NCBI RefSeq assembly: GCF_000826645.1
Contig: NZ_JXJP01000001.1
Coordinates: 434,001-498,000 of the forward strand
Length of the DNA stretch: 64,000 nt
Reading direction: 5' to 3'
DNA from: Psychroserpens mesophilus
GTDB taxonomy: Bacteria; Bacteroidota; Bacteroidia; Flavobacteriales; Flavobacteriaceae
The notes under the pieces were generated by a model. The model worked only from the letters and a program-made list of their open reading frames with translations, was not told the origin of the DNA and did not search any database. How positions within the stretch are numbered: the stretch's first letter is position 1; the number at the start of each line of letters is the position of its first letter. Both the position numbers and the translations under genes were made by a program. Shown piece by piece: positions 25,345-33,740 of the stretch.

Positions 25345-26412
25345 TTATAAGGTATTTACATTGTTAAGATCTTCAAATGCTTTTTTAAGACGTTCAACAA
25401 ATGCATCTTCTCCTTTTCGTAACCAAACTCTCGGGTCGTAATACTTTTTATTAGGGACATCATCACCATCAGGATTGCCAATTTGAGATTTTAAATAGGC
25501 TTCTTTTTCACTCATATAATCACGAACACCACTCATAAATGCATATTGCATGTCGGTGTCAATATTCATTTTAATCACACCATAACCGATAGCTTCTCTT
25601 ATTTCTTCAACAGTTGATCCTGAACCTCCATGAAATACAAAATCGATATGATTGTGAGGTAAGTTGTGCTTTGTTGATAAAAATTCCTGAGAATTCTTTA
25701 AGATTTTAGGTGTCAGTTTTACGTTTCCAGGTTTATAAACACCGTGAACATTTCCAAATGCAGCTGCAATGGTAAACTGATCACTGACTTTGCTTAATTC
25801 TTCATAAGCGTATGCAACTTCTTCAGGTTGCGTATATAATTTTGAATCGTCAACATCAGTATTATCAACACCATCTTCTTCACCACCTGTAATTCCAAGT
25901 TCAATTTCTAAGGTCATTCCCATTTTGCTCATTCGCTCAAGGTATGATTTACAAATTTCAATGTTTTCTTCAATAGGTTCTTCAGATAAATCGATCATAT
26001 GAGAACTGTAAAGCGACTTTCCAGTCTCTTTAAAATGTTGTTCGCTGGCATCCAATAACCCATCAATCCATGGCAATAATTTTTTAGCGCAATGGTCTGT
26101 ATGTAAAATTACAGGAACGTCGTAAGCTTCCGCCATTAAATGGATATGTTTTGCACCAGCAATAGAACCAGCAATAGCTGCTTTTTGATTTTCATTACTT
26201 AATCCTTTTCCGGCATTAAATTGTGCTCCACCATTTGAGAATTGAATAATTACGGGAGCATTTAATGCTTTTGCTGTTTCTAGAACACCATTAATTGTGT
26301 TAGAACCTATAACGTTAACTGCTGGTAAGGCAAACCCTTTTTCTTTCGCTAATTTGAAAATCTCTTGAACTTCTCTTCCAGTAGCAACTCCACCTTTAAT
26401 ATTGTGACTCAT
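25345..26412 (-). CDS. fbaA: Class II fructose-bisphosphate aldolase
   Basis: Zinc-dependent aldolase of 355 residues that splits fructose-1,6-bisphosphate into glyceraldehyde-3-P and DHAP in glycolysis and gluconeogenesis. Motifs: VIQFSNGGAQF, zinc ligands in VPVILHTDHCAKK (His-Thr-Asp-His), TLEIELGITGGEEDG, AAFGNVHGVYKPGNVKL, and FVFHGGSGSTVEEI with a further zinc His and phosphate-binding Gly-Ser. NMDTD is replaced by NIDTDMQY, still with the catalytic loop Asp. The length matches E. coli FbaA (359), placing it in the A subfamily. It has a good -7 box upstream and is transcribed alone towards the structured element. Confidence 0.96.
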   Translation of the reverse strand: MSHNIKGGVATGREVQEIFKLAKEKGFALPAVNVIGSNTINGVLETAKALNAPVIIQFSNGGAQFNAGKGLSNENQKAAIAGSIAGAKHIHLMAEAYDVPVILHTDHCAKKLLPWIDGLLDASEQHFKETGKSLYSSHMIDLSEEPIEENIEICKSYLERMSKMGMTLEIELGITGGEEDGVDNTDVDDSKLYTQPEEVAYAYEELSKVSDQFTIAAAFGNVHGVYKPGNVKLTPKILKNSQEFLSTKHNLPHNHIDFVFHGGSGSTVEEIREAIGYGVIKMNIDTDMQYAFMSGVRDYMSEKEAYLKSQIGNPDGDDVPNKKYYDPRVWLRKGEDAFVERLKKAFEDLNNVNTL

Positions 26413-26445
26413 TGTTGTGATTTTTTAAGTTGAAAATTAAGTAAT

Positions 26446-26453
26446 CAAAAATA
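26446..26453 (-). promoter_or_regulatory. Probable -7 box of fbaA
   Basis: On the minus strand TATTTTTG (26453-26446) matches TAnnTTTG exactly, about 34 bases before the ATG. No clear -33 TTTG is present. Confidence 0.45.
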
Positions 26454-26532
26454 CATAATTTTTACATAATATAACTGCTATTTGGTACAATAGATACCTA
26501 ATATGTCTACGCAAACGTTATTGTTGAAATGT

Positions 26533-29067
26533 TTAAAAAGGATAGTTGATTCCTATGTTATAGACGGCATTGCCGAAGTTATAATCTTTAAACCAGCGTG
26601 CGCCATCAGGTCTCGAAGGATCATATGTTTTAAATCCAATGTCAAGGCGTAATACAAAGAAACTAAAGTCGTACCGTAAACCAAACCCTGAACCTATAGC
26701 AACATTTTTTAAGGAGCTAAAACCTTCAAATGTTGCGTCTTCATCTTCGACATCGTCTAAAACATTCCAAATGTTTCCGGCATCAACAAAAATAGCGCCA
26801 TTAAAGCGTCCAACAAGATTAAAACGCTGTTCTGCACTTAAGGTTATTTTCATATTGGCTTCATTAAATTCATTGGTAGATAATGAACTTCCTGGTCCGA
26901 GATTATAAGCAGACCAAGCTCTGATATCGTTTGGGCCACCTGCGAAAAAACTTTCAGCAAAAGGAATGTTATCAGAATTGCCATAAGGGATTGCAATTCC
27001 GAAATAGCTACGAATTGCAAAAACATTTTTCTTACCTAAATCCCAGTGTTTAACGTAATCGAATTCTGTTTTGATAAACTGAGAAAACGGAACGCCGAAT
27101 ATTTCATATTTACCGTTGCTATTTTTATTGAGATTAAGTGTTTTTGACAGGCTAGTAAATAAGTTTCCAGCTGTTTCAACTCTAAATCTAAAGATAGAAA
27201 AGTCATTATCAAATAGATTTTCTCGTTGATCTTTAATGTAGTTAAAGCTGGATGAAAAAATGAGGTTGTCTTCTGTAAGACGATCTTTACGTTGAGCTAT
27301 ATTGTTAACATCTTGATAGCTATCGTTATCAGAATTTAATGAGGTATTGTTGTTTAATACATCATTTATGAAAGCATTTGCGCCATCTGGTATAGATAAA
27401 TCGGTATCGCTATTAATGTAGTTGATGTTCTTTGCAATTTGATTTAATCGGTCATATGAATTTTGATAAACGCCAAAGTAGTTATTTATGTTTAAGTTTT
27501 TAACAAATTGCACGTTAAACAAATCGATATTATTTGTAACTTTTTTTGAAGGATACCAGTTGTAATTAAATGCGCCAGTTAATGTTTGTTTATCCAAACC
27601 AATATTTCGCTGGCTTGTTGCTCCTATACTAATTCTGGTGCTTGGAGACATGTATTTTGGTATGATTTTATCTGTATTGAAAGGCACAAAAAACCTTGGA
27701 ATACTTAATCTTAAATTTCCACCATATTCGTTAATATCAAAAAATTGATCTTTACTATCTGATGCATCTCTTGAAGCACCAATAGCACCCAATGCTGAAA
27801 TTTCTAGAGTTTCAGCACCTCTAAAGACGTTTCTGATAATGAGTCCAGTACTTATTGAAAAACCTACCGTTTGAATGTTACTTTGAGTCACATCAAAATC
27901 AAATCCCAGGTCGTATTTCTTTTTTGGTGATAAATAAATGTTTGCTGTTAACGTCGTGTCTTGTTCATTTTCTAGATATTCAATATTTGGATAGTTAAAT
28001 GCTTTTAGTTCACTTAAATAACGATAAGTTCGGGTTCTGTCTAAATCTCTAAATATTTCACCTTTGGTAATGAAAACTGCATCAGTTAAGGCTTTTGGTC
28101 TGTACTTTAATTTTTCATAACTATAAAGATTGTAATTATTGTATTGAATTGAATCTGTAATGGTTTTGTCTTTATTTTCATATCTATAGTCACTGTAGAT
28201 GTTAACATCTTTTATTTTATAGATTTTAAATGGGACACGTGATATCGAATCTTCAGAGCGAATTGCTCTGTTTTCAATTATTAATTCAGTATTTAAAACG
28301 TCGCCAGGTAAAATGGTGTCAATATTAAATCTGATATAATCTTGACCAAAATAGAATAAGCCAGAATTTCTCAACTCGGTAGTAAGTCTGCTACGTTCTT
28401 TTGTGTAATTCAATTCGTCAAATTGCTGACCTTGTTTGATGAGTGTATTTTGTTTAAACGTTGTTCGATACAAAGAATCTATAATTGGAGAAGCAATATT
28501 GGTAGTTATTGAATCAAGAAAATATGGATTCCCTCTATTTACAGTATACGTTACAGTTGCTCTTTGAGTACTGTCTTTTTCAACATCAAAAGATGTTTCT
28601 ACATTGAACCAACCTTTGCTATAAAAATATTTTTTTAGTCCTGCAGCTGTTTTTTCTGCTTTGGTTTCATTGAATATAACAGGAGGTTCGCCAGTTTTTT
28701 TTAACCAAGTATTAAATCCTTTTTTCGAATTGATTAATGCTTCGTACTGCTTTAGTGAAAGTAATTTTTTTTGAAATGTTCTTGGATGTTCCGGATTGCG
28801 ATATTTGTCATTTAAAATAGAATCTATATTCGGTCGAGCAAGATTATATATATGAAGTCGAAGTGGAATTCCTAACAAACTACCATTAGGTTTTTGGTAG
28901 ATAAGATTGCTAACCGTTTCAGTTTTGTCTTTTTTATCATCAACTAAAACCGTGTTTTCAACTAATAAATGTTCATTTTTCCCTACACGTTTCATGACAT
29001 TACACGAGGTTACAAATGACAAGAGCATTAACAAAAACGATATGTAAGAGAGGCTTTTTTTCAACAA
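26533..29067 (-). CDS. tamL: TamL-type outer-membrane assembly lipoprotein (BamA/TamA/Omp85 superfamily)
   Basis: Omp85-family protein of 844 residues that should act with TamB in assembling or transporting outer-membrane material. The signal peptide ends in a lipobox, LSFVTSC (about Cys22), which makes it a lipoprotein: this is the mark of Bacteroidota TamL compared with TamA. The N-terminal text NVMKRVGKNEHLLVEN is typical, followed by POTRA domains (about 100-400), and a C-terminal 16-strand barrel with the superfamily's last blocks SFFAGGPNDIRAWSAYNLGPG and SGFGLRYDFSFFVLRLDIGFKTYDP, ending in NYPF. tamB is not in the window. It is divergent from a SpoU methyltransferase gene, a neighbour arrangement I recall in related genomes. 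Confidence 0.88.
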   Translation of the reverse strand: MLKKSLSYISFLLMLLSFVTSCNVMKRVGKNEHLLVENTVLVDDKKDKTETVSNLIYQKPNGSLLGIPLRLHIYNLARPNIDSILNDKYRNPEHPRTFQKKLLSLKQYEALINSKKGFNTWLKKTGEPPVIFNETKAEKTAAGLKKYFYSKGWFNVETSFDVEKDSTQRATVTYTVNRGNPYFLDSITTNIASPIIDSLYRTTFKQNTLIKQGQQFDELNYTKERSRLTTELRNSGLFYFGQDYIRFNIDTILPGDVLNTELIIENRAIRSEDSISRVPFKIYKIKDVNIYSDYRYENKDKTITDSIQYNNYNLYSYEKLKYRPKALTDAVFITKGEIFRDLDRTRTYRYLSELKAFNYPNIEYLENEQDTTLTANIYLSPKKKYDLGFDFDVTQSNIQTVGFSISTGLIIRNVFRGAETLEISALGAIGASRDASDSKDQFFDINEYGGNLRLSIPRFFVPFNTDKIIPKYMSPSTRISIGATSQRNIGLDKQTLTGAFNYNWYPSKKVTNNIDLFNVQFVKNLNINNYFGVYQNSYDRLNQIAKNINYINSDTDLSIPDGANAFINDVLNNNTSLNSDNDSYQDVNNIAQRKDRLTEDNLIFSSSFNYIKDQRENLFDNDFSIFRFRVETAGNLFTSLSKTLNLNKNSNGKYEIFGVPFSQFIKTEFDYVKHWDLGKKNVFAIRSYFGIAIPYGNSDNIPFAESFFAGGPNDIRAWSAYNLGPGSSLSTNEFNEANMKITLSAEQRFNLVGRFNGAIFVDAGNIWNVLDDVEDEDATFEGFSSLKNVAIGSGFGLRYDFSFFVLRLDIGFKTYDPSRPDGARWFKDYNFGNAVYNIGINYPF

Positions 29068-29093
29068 AAATTAATTATAGCAAGGATGTCATT

Positions 29094-29101
29094 CAAATGT
29101 A
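29094..29101 (-). promoter_or_regulatory. Probable -7 box of tamL
   Basis: On the minus strand TACATTTG matches TAnnTTTG. It is 27 bases before the tamL ATG. It overlaps any upstream start that might be assigned to the divergent gene. Confidence 0.5.
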
Positions 29102-29147
29102 CAGTTTTAATGTGCTTTAGCATAACAAAAAATAGACCAAAAAAGTA

Positions 29148-29155
29148 TTACTTTG
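29148..29155 (+). promoter_or_regulatory. Probable -7 box of the SpoU methyltransferase gene
   Basis: TTACTTTG fits 7 of 8 positions of the extended box TAnnTTTG. The start of transcription would be near 29161, downstream of the in-frame ATG codons at 29086 and 29110, which supports translation from TTG 29191. Confidence 0.4.
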
Positions 29156-29190
29156 TAAAATCTAAAACAAGACACAAAAGTAAATACATT

Positions 29191-29907
29191 TTGAGTATAA
29201 CAAAAAATGAGATTAAGTTAATTAAATCTTTGGGTCAGAAAAAAGTTAGACAACAAGAGCGGCTTTTTTTAGTTGAAGGCGTAAAAGGTATTCGTGAATT
29301 CTTAGATTCTAAATTTGAGTTATATCAATTGTTTGCTACAGATTCCATTTTTGATGTAGAAACAAAACTTATTTCTCCTAAAGATCTCCAAAGAATTAGT
29401 GCATTAAAAACTCCAAATACTGCACTGGCTATTTTTAAAATGCCTCAAGAAAAATCCATAATTGATTCGTCATTGATTTTAGCTCTTGATGATGTGAGAG
29501 ATCCTGGAAATTTAGGAACGATTATTAGATTATGTGATTGGTTTGGTATCGAACAACTTGTTTGTAGTTTAGAAACCGTAGATTGCTTTAATTCAAAAGT
29601 AGTGCAAGCTACAATGGGTTCGTTAACTAGAGTTCAGATTGCTTATGTAGATCTTGAAAATTATTTAAAACAATCTAAGCTTGAAGTATATGGTACTTTT
29701 ATGGATGGCGTAAGTATTTATTCCCAAACATTTCCTGAAAAAGGCATTATTGTCATGGGAAATGAAGCCAACGGAATTTCTTCAAAAATTGAACACTTGG
29801 TCAACAGGAAAATAGGAATTCCTCGTTTTGGAAATTTAAAAGCTACGGAAAGTTTAAATGTAGCAACAGCAACGGCAATTGTATTGAGTGCTTTCAAAGG
29901 TCACTGA
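29191..29907 (+). CDS. SpoU/TrmH-family RNA 2'-O-methyltransferase
   Basis: SPOUT-class methyltransferase of about 238 residues that methylates a ribose in rRNA or tRNA using SAM in a trefoil knot. An N-terminal substrate-binding domain (KNEIKLIKSLGQKKVRQQERLFLVEGVKGI) precedes the catalytic domain with motif 1 LDDVRDPGNLGTIIRLCDWFG, motif 2 IIVMGNEANGIS and motif 3 IPRFGNLKATESLNVATATAIV. Homologues begin close to KNEIKLIKSL, and the best start is TTG at 29191 (MSITKNEIK...): upstream ATGs lie before or inside the probable promoters. The target nucleotide cannot be told. tamL is divergent; a T9SS gene follows with an 88-base gap. Confidence 0.88.
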   Translation: MSITKNEIKLIKSLGQKKVRQQERLFLVEGVKGIREFLDSKFELYQLFATDSIFDVETKLISPKDLQRISALKTPNTALAIFKMPQEKSIIDSSLILALDDVRDPGNLGTIIRLCDWFGIEQLVCSLETVDCFNSKVVQATMGSLTRVQIAYVDLENYLKQSKLEVYGTFMDGVSIYSQTFPEKGIIVMGNEANGISSKIEHLVNRKIGIPRFGNLKATESLNVATATAIVLSAFKGH

Positions 29908-29995
29908 TTTCATATCCAATAAACATTAAATTACCGTTAAGACTCTATAAAAAGGCATGAATTTTGTTTATCTTTCACTCGTAAAACTATCTTAA

Positions 29996-31246
29996 ATGAA
30001 ATTTAATACGCTTTTTTTATTCACTATTTGCTTTCCATTGTTTTTGATTGCTCAAGTAGAAGAAATGAATCCTCCAGATTATATTAAAACCATTACTTTT
30101 AAAAGTAGAAACACACCTCAAGGGGAGTTGCCAATTTTAAGATTGAATGAGCCTTTTTATCTTGAATTTGATGCATTAGTAGCTACTGAGCCAGATTTCT
30201 ATTATACGATAGAACATTACAATTACGATTGGACAAAATCTAACCTTGTAAAAATGGAGTACATGGTCGGTTTTGATGATTATAGAATCGTTGATTATAG
30301 AAACTCCTACAATGCATATCAACTCTATTCTCATTATCGTTTACAAATTCCTAATGCACAAACGAGAGCATTAACTAAAACAGGGAATTATATGATTTCA
30401 ATTTTTAATGACGATAGAGAATTAGTGTTTACTCGAAAATTCATGATATATGAACAAAAAGTTGGTGTTGGTGTTTCTGTTAAAAGATCTAGAGATGTTC
30501 GGTATATTGCAGGTAAGCAAAGCGTAGATATCTCCATAAATTCGAATAGTTTAAATCTCAATAATCCACTTCAAACCGTAAATACCTTAATCATACAAAA
30601 CAACAACTTACGAACAGCAATTAAAGATGTGAAACCACAATATACTCTAGGAAAAGAACTGGTTTACAGATATACAGATGAGACTGCATTTTGGGCAGGA
30701 AATGAATTTCGATTTTTTGAAAATAAAGATGTTAGAGCAGCTAATATTGGTGTTCAGTATATTGATTTGAAAGATATTTATCATAATTATTTGTTTGTAA
30801 ATTCTGAAAGAGCGTCCCAACCTTATACCTTTAATCCTGATATTAATGGTAATTTTTTGGTAACTGCAATCGATGTGGAGGATGTTGATATTGAAGCCGA
30901 TTATACCATGACACATTTTGCGTTGGCTTATCCAGAACTTAAAGATGGTAGCAAAATTTATATCTATGGTAATTTCAATAATTATGCACTTGAAGAAATC
31001 AACAGAATGGTTTTTAATGAGGAAGAGAATTTTTATGAAGCCGTATTTAGACTCAAACAAGGATTTTACAATTATAAATATGTCATTGTTGATTCCAAAG
31101 GAAATTTAGACGAAGGTCGTATTAGTGGAAATTTCTGGCAAACTGAAAATAATTATAAAGTACTCGTATATTACAGAGATCTTGGAGCCAGATATGATGA
31201 ATTGATTGGCTTTGGAGAAGCAAGTTCTGTAGATATTTCTAATTAA
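29996..31246 (+). CDS. Type IX secretion system plug protein (DUF5103 family)
   Basis: Exported periplasmic protein of 416 residues. The signal peptide is MKFNTLFLFTICFPLFLIAQ. The next region, PDYIKTITFKSRNTPQGELPILRLNEPFYLEFDAL, and TIEHYNYDWTKSNL belong to the family formerly called DUF5103. In F. johnsoniae a member of this family plugs the periplasmic side of the SprA translocon when PorV is not bound. A second beta domain has GSKIYIYGNFNNYALEEINRM, like a carbohydrate-binding module fold. Length is normal. Its stop shares TTAA with the stop of the cysteine dioxygenase gene on the other strand. The assignment is from memory of the family. Confidence 0.82.
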   Translation: MKFNTLFLFTICFPLFLIAQVEEMNPPDYIKTITFKSRNTPQGELPILRLNEPFYLEFDALVATEPDFYYTIEHYNYDWTKSNLVKMEYMVGFDDYRIVDYRNSYNAYQLYSHYRLQIPNAQTRALTKTGNYMISIFNDDRELVFTRKFMIYEQKVGVGVSVKRSRDVRYIAGKQSVDISINSNSLNLNNPLQTVNTLIIQNNNLRTAIKDVKPQYTLGKELVYRYTDETAFWAGNEFRFFENKDVRAANIGVQYIDLKDIYHNYLFVNSERASQPYTFNPDINGNFLVTAIDVEDVDIEADYTMTHFALAYPELKDGSKIYIYGNFNNYALEEINRMVFNEEENFYEAVFRLKQGFYNYKYVIVDSKGNLDEGRISGNFWQTENNYKVLVYYRDLGARYDELIGFGEASSVDISN

Positions 31247-31785
31247 AAGGTTTCTTTAGAAGTTGAAATGAGTTCTTTAAATGTGTCATATCTAAGTTGT
31301 TTTTCAATAAATTGTTCTGAAGTTTCACAATAGAAATCACACTGCTCAATAGGCTTCGCGTACACATGTAAACTCAAAGATTGTCCTTCAAAACTATTTC
31401 TCAGCTTATGAAACCCTAAGTTGTCATTCATAAATGATAATTGATGAGGCACTATTGTTTGTGAAAACTCTTCCTTAAGGCAATTAGAATTATCTAACGA
31501 ATAGAACACTTCTTCCATTTCGCCTTTAAGCAAATATACCCAACAATCTTCACTACTGTGATTGTGTATTTTAGTTTCTTGTCCTTTATTCCAGCATAAT
31601 AAAATCAGTTCAAACTGATGGTCTTTAAAAATACAATTCCTAGTATATTTTTCTGAAGACCAACTTTCAAAGTCTTTGAAATCTATTGTATCAAAATTGA
31701 AACTATTAAGTATCGTATTGTAATGTGTTTTTGAAGATTCCGACAACAGTTGTATGAGTTCTTGAATATTTTCTGAAGATTTCAA
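31243..31785 (-). CDS. Cysteine dioxygenase
   Basis: Cupin-fold iron enzyme of 180 residues oxidising L-cysteine to cysteine sulfinate with O2. All key residues of the mammalian enzyme can be placed: iron ligands His74 and His76 (KIHNHSSED) and His126 (GFHKLRN), the Ser-His-Tyr triad in SLSLHVYAKP (Ser138, His140, Tyr142), and Cys81 (EDCWVYLLKGEMEE), at the position that forms the Cys-Tyr cross-link in the mammalian enzyme. The presence of Cys81 differs from many bacterial CDOs, which have Gly there. The gene is divergent from a PLP decarboxylase (95 bases apart), suggesting a joint cysteine-to-hypotaurine route. Confidence 0.9.
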   Translation of the reverse strand: MKSSENIQELIQLLSESSKTHYNTILNSFNFDTIDFKDFESWSSEKYTRNCIFKDHQFELILLCWNKGQETKIHNHSSEDCWVYLLKGEMEEVFYSLDNSNCLKEEFSQTIVPHQLSFMNDNLGFHKLRNSFEGQSLSLHVYAKPIEQCDFYCETSEQFIEKQLRYDTFKELISTSKETF

Positions 31786-31880
31786 TATGCGATCAATAAA
31801 TTTGAATGGGATTATTATAATATTCCGAAAAAATAAGGATAAATTTACACAAAGCCAAAATTATAGAATCATTAGCACCT

Positions 31881-33242
31881 ATGCAGGACGACTTAAAATT
31901 GTTTACAGAACTCGTTGAGTTTTTAATTTCTGAAGAAGCTAATCAACCTGTTGCAATACCTATAGATACCAATAAGCTTTATGACTCTATTGATCTCGAA
32001 CTTCGAGATGAACCAACCGTTGATGACGCATTTGTTGGTACACTTAAAGACATAATAAAAAGTACGCCTAAAACAGCTTCAAAAGCATTTTTTAACCAAC
32101 TTTTTGGCGGAAGAATTTCGAGATCAACATTAGGTGATTTACTGGCAGTTATGCTCAATAATAGTATGTACACTTACAAAGTGGCAGGAGTGCATGTTGG
32201 AATTGAGAAAACAATTTTACAAAACATTTGTGATCGAATTGGATACGGAAGCCATAGCGATGGCACCATAGCACCTGGTGGTTCGATGTGTAATTATATG
32301 GCGATGTTAATGGCTAGAGATGCTTTTGATGCTTCTATTAGAAATGAAGGTGTTTCGGGTAAATTAATTGCTTATACGTCTGATACTTCTCATTATTCCG
32401 TAACAAAAAACGCATCATTTGTTGGTATAGGTCGTCATCAAGTTCGATCGGTGAAAACAAATGCAAAAGGGGAAATGCTTGCTGAAGCTTTAGAACTTCA
32501 AATCCAAGAAGATATTGCAAAGGGATACCATCCGTTTTTTGTAAACGCTACAGCAGGAACAACGGTTCTGGGCGCTTTTGACGATGTAGAACAACTTAGT
32601 AAAGTTTGTAAAATTCATAATTTATGGCTGCATTTGGATGGCGCCTATTGTGGTTCTGTAATTTTTAGTAATCGTTATAAGCATTTAGTTAACGGGATTG
32701 AATTCACAAACTCTTTTAGTTTAAATGCTCATAAAATGTTGGGAACACCCTTGGGATGTTCAATCATTGTTACCCAAGATAAAAAACATTTATATCAATC
32801 ATTTTCTAATGATGCAGAGTATCTATATCAAACCGATGATGATGCATTTAATTTAGGTAAAACGTCACTGCAATGTGGAAGACGTAACGATGCTTTGAAA
32901 CTATGGACGCTTTGGAAGTCTGTCGGAACTAAGGGACTCGAACATATCGTAGATCATCAATTTTATGTGGCTGAGGTCGCAAGAACTTACATCAAATCTA
33001 ATTCAGATTATACCTTATATAGTTTTGATGATTCTATATCAGTGTGTTTTAATTATAAAGGAATTTCTGCTAAAACCCTATGCACCAAACTCTATGAGCA
33101 TTCCAAGTTAATGGTTGGCTACGGAACATTTAGAGGCAATACTTTTGTGAGATTGGTCACTATTAATACTCAAGTTGAAGAAAAAGATATCATTTTGTTC
33201 TTTAAAGTATTAGAAGACTTTGTTGATTCTAAAGATTTATAG
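31881..33242 (+). CDS. Group II PLP-dependent decarboxylase, candidate cysteine sulfinate decarboxylase
   Basis: Cytoplasmic PLP enzyme of 453 residues of the glutamate/aromatic amino acid/cysteine sulfinate decarboxylase family. It contains DGTIAPGGSMCNYMAMLMAR (phosphate-binding Gly-Gly-Ser), FVNATAGTTVLGAFDDV, LHLDGAYCGSVIF with the Asp that binds the pyridine nitrogen, and FSLNAHKMLGTPLGCSI with PLP-lysine Lys285. The C-terminus contains the Tyr/Gly-rich loop MVGYGTFRGNTFVRLVTIN. Substrate cannot be read directly; the divergent neighbour, cysteine dioxygenase, makes cysteine sulfinate the best guess, with hypotaurine as product. Glutamate or aspartate decarboxylation is possible. Confidence 0.85.
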   Translation: MQDDLKLFTELVEFLISEEANQPVAIPIDTNKLYDSIDLELRDEPTVDDAFVGTLKDIIKSTPKTASKAFFNQLFGGRISRSTLGDLLAVMLNNSMYTYKVAGVHVGIEKTILQNICDRIGYGSHSDGTIAPGGSMCNYMAMLMARDAFDASIRNEGVSGKLIAYTSDTSHYSVTKNASFVGIGRHQVRSVKTNAKGEMLAEALELQIQEDIAKGYHPFFVNATAGTTVLGAFDDVEQLSKVCKIHNLWLHLDGAYCGSVIFSNRYKHLVNGIEFTNSFSLNAHKMLGTPLGCSIIVTQDKKHLYQSFSNDAEYLYQTDDDAFNLGKTSLQCGRRNDALKLWTLWKSVGTKGLEHIVDHQFYVAEVARTYIKSNSDYTLYSFDDSISVCFNYKGISAKTLCTKLYEHSKLMVGYGTFRGNTFVRLVTINTQVEEKDIILFFKVLEDFVDSKDL

Positions 33243-33353
33243 GTTAAACTATATTTCTATGCGATTTCATGTTAAAATTTTGCATAATTTTAAAAAAACG
33301 CTGATATTAACTCAAAATTTAGCTATTTTTACAGCCTTAATTTAAATTCTTAG

Positions 33354-33740
33354 ATGGTTCAACAAGTTACAAGTGGTATAAAAATTTCTGTCGAAACGAC
33401 ATTTGAAGGTACGTTTTATAAAAATTATAAAGTGCACTTCGCTTTTGGATACAAAGTAACTATTGAAAATCAAAGTAAAGATTCTGTACAACTAAATTCC
33501 AGATACTGGAAAGTACTAGATGCCCTCAATAATGTTGAAATTATTGAAGGTGAAGGCGTTATCGGCAAAAAACCTGTTTTAAAGCCTGGTGAATCACATA
33601 CCTATAATTCGGGATGTTTACTGACGTCTCCTTTTGGAGCGATGCAAGGTCATTATAACATGGTAAACTTTACAAATACCAATAAATTTAAGGTGATTAT
33701 TCCTTCATTCAAATTAAGTGCTCCCTTTGCGCTTAACTAA
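33354..33740 (+). CDS. apaG: ApaG domain protein
   Basis: Small soluble protein of 128 residues with an immunoglobulin-like fold. Characteristic text: QQVTSGIKISVETTFEG at the N-terminus, VHFAFGYKVTIENQSKDSVQLNSRYW, IIEGEGVIGKKPVLKPGESHTY, and SPFGAMQGHYNM. Mutations in the E. coli and Salmonella apaG gene affect Co2+ resistance and Mg2+ efflux, but its direct action is not established; a related domain occurs in some F-box proteins. It is 111 bases downstream of the decarboxylase gene. Its stop overlaps the stop of the convergent LRAT-like gene by 8 bp. Confidence 0.93.
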   Translation: MVQQVTSGIKISVETTFEGTFYKNYKVHFAFGYKVTIENQSKDSVQLNSRYWKVLDALNNVEIIEGEGVIGKKPVLKPGESHTYNSGCLLTSPFGAMQGHYNMVNFTNTNKFKVIIPSFKLSAPFALN

